This document shows, one piece after another, positions 6,053-6,151 of a stretch of DNA of 6,151 nt. The notes beneath the pieces are model-generated. The model was not told the DNA's origin and ran no database searches. It saw only the letters and a program-made list of their open reading frames with translations. Position 1 is the first letter of the stretch. Every line of letters begins with the position of its first letter. Both the position numbers and the translations under genes were made by a program. The stretch covers positions 1 to 6,151 of the forward strand of contig JAIDXU010000133.1 of the NCBI GenBank assembly GCA_029058455.1, in the 5' to 3' direction. This stretch comes from Paramuribaculum sp. GTDB lineage: Bacteria > Bacteroidota > Bacteroidia > Bacteroidales > Muribaculaceae.

Positions 6053-6151
6053 TTCACTCTGAAAGTTAACTGTTCGCCGTCAAGCCGCAGCCTCGTGCGG
6101 AAGTTGCTGCGATAAAGTTGCCCTGTGCCGAGTCCCTGAGGGGTATCTCCC
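6049..6151 (-). CDS. menC: o-Succinylbenzoate synthase MenC, C-terminal end only (partial)
   Basis: The last 33 codons of an open frame enter from the right edge and end at TGA 6051-6049; the first full codon is 6150-6148. The peptide contains TPQGLGTGQLY (residues 3-13 of the visible part), the Gly-rich turn found near the C-terminus of MenC-type enolase superfamily enzymes, then a short basic tail. MenC dehydrates SHCHC to o-succinylbenzoate, the substrate of MenE encoded directly after it. The stop overlaps the menE ATG by the ATGA arrangement, so the two are one operon. The catalytic domain is outside the window, so only the family can be proposed, supported by both the motif and the neighbour. 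Confidence 0.8.
   Translation of the reverse strand, partial: GDTPQGLGTGQLYRSNFRTRLRLDGEQLTFRVK

Noticed and set aside
1..6151. CRISPR arrays, tRNA or rRNA genes, insertion sequences, defence or toxin-antitoxin genes
   Set aside because: About 95% of the window is covered by recognisable housekeeping genes, and none of the short gaps shows such structures.

Overview
The window is a stretch of Bacteroidota chromosome, most likely order Bacteroidales and possibly Muribaculaceae-like. The protein sequences, a short Bacteroidetes-style MenE, the absence of Shine-Dalgarno sequences before the starts, and promoter-like TTTG / TAnnTTTG elements all point that way. The family-level placement is a guess. 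Base composition looks even by eye, with no island of foreign composition.

Every gene I can support lies on the minus strand, so transcription runs from right to left. In that order they are: the last 33 codons of menC (o-succinylbenzoate synthase, cut by the right edge); menE (o-succinylbenzoate-CoA ligase), whose ATG overlaps the menC stop; a 132-bp gap holding a strong hairpin and a perfect -7-type box; sppA (a 597-aa, two-domain membrane-anchored signal peptide peptidase); lpxK (lipid A 4'-kinase); a 74-bp gap with a good candidate promoter; a trimeric-type purine nucleoside phosphorylase; and thiL (thiamine-monophosphate kinase). The last 86 bp on the left hold no complete gene. They may contain the first codons of a further minus-strand gene.

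The window divides into a menaquinone block (menC-menE), an envelope block (sppA-lpxK: removal of signal peptide remnants at the inner membrane, and lipid A phosphorylation on its cytoplasmic face), and a nucleoside/cofactor block (punA-thiL). The 34-35 bp gaps within the last two blocks suggest operons. The 132-bp and 74-bp gaps carry the promoter-like signals. The genes share no pathway, apart from a loose link: ThiL makes thiamine diphosphate, the cofactor of MenD, which acts earlier in menaquinone synthesis.

This is a conserved housekeeping region and I see no novel multi-gene system. The points most worth a second look are an Asp at the base-recognition position of the nucleoside phosphorylase where 6-oxopurine enzymes have Asn, the structured segment ahead of sppA, and the short N-terminus of MenE.
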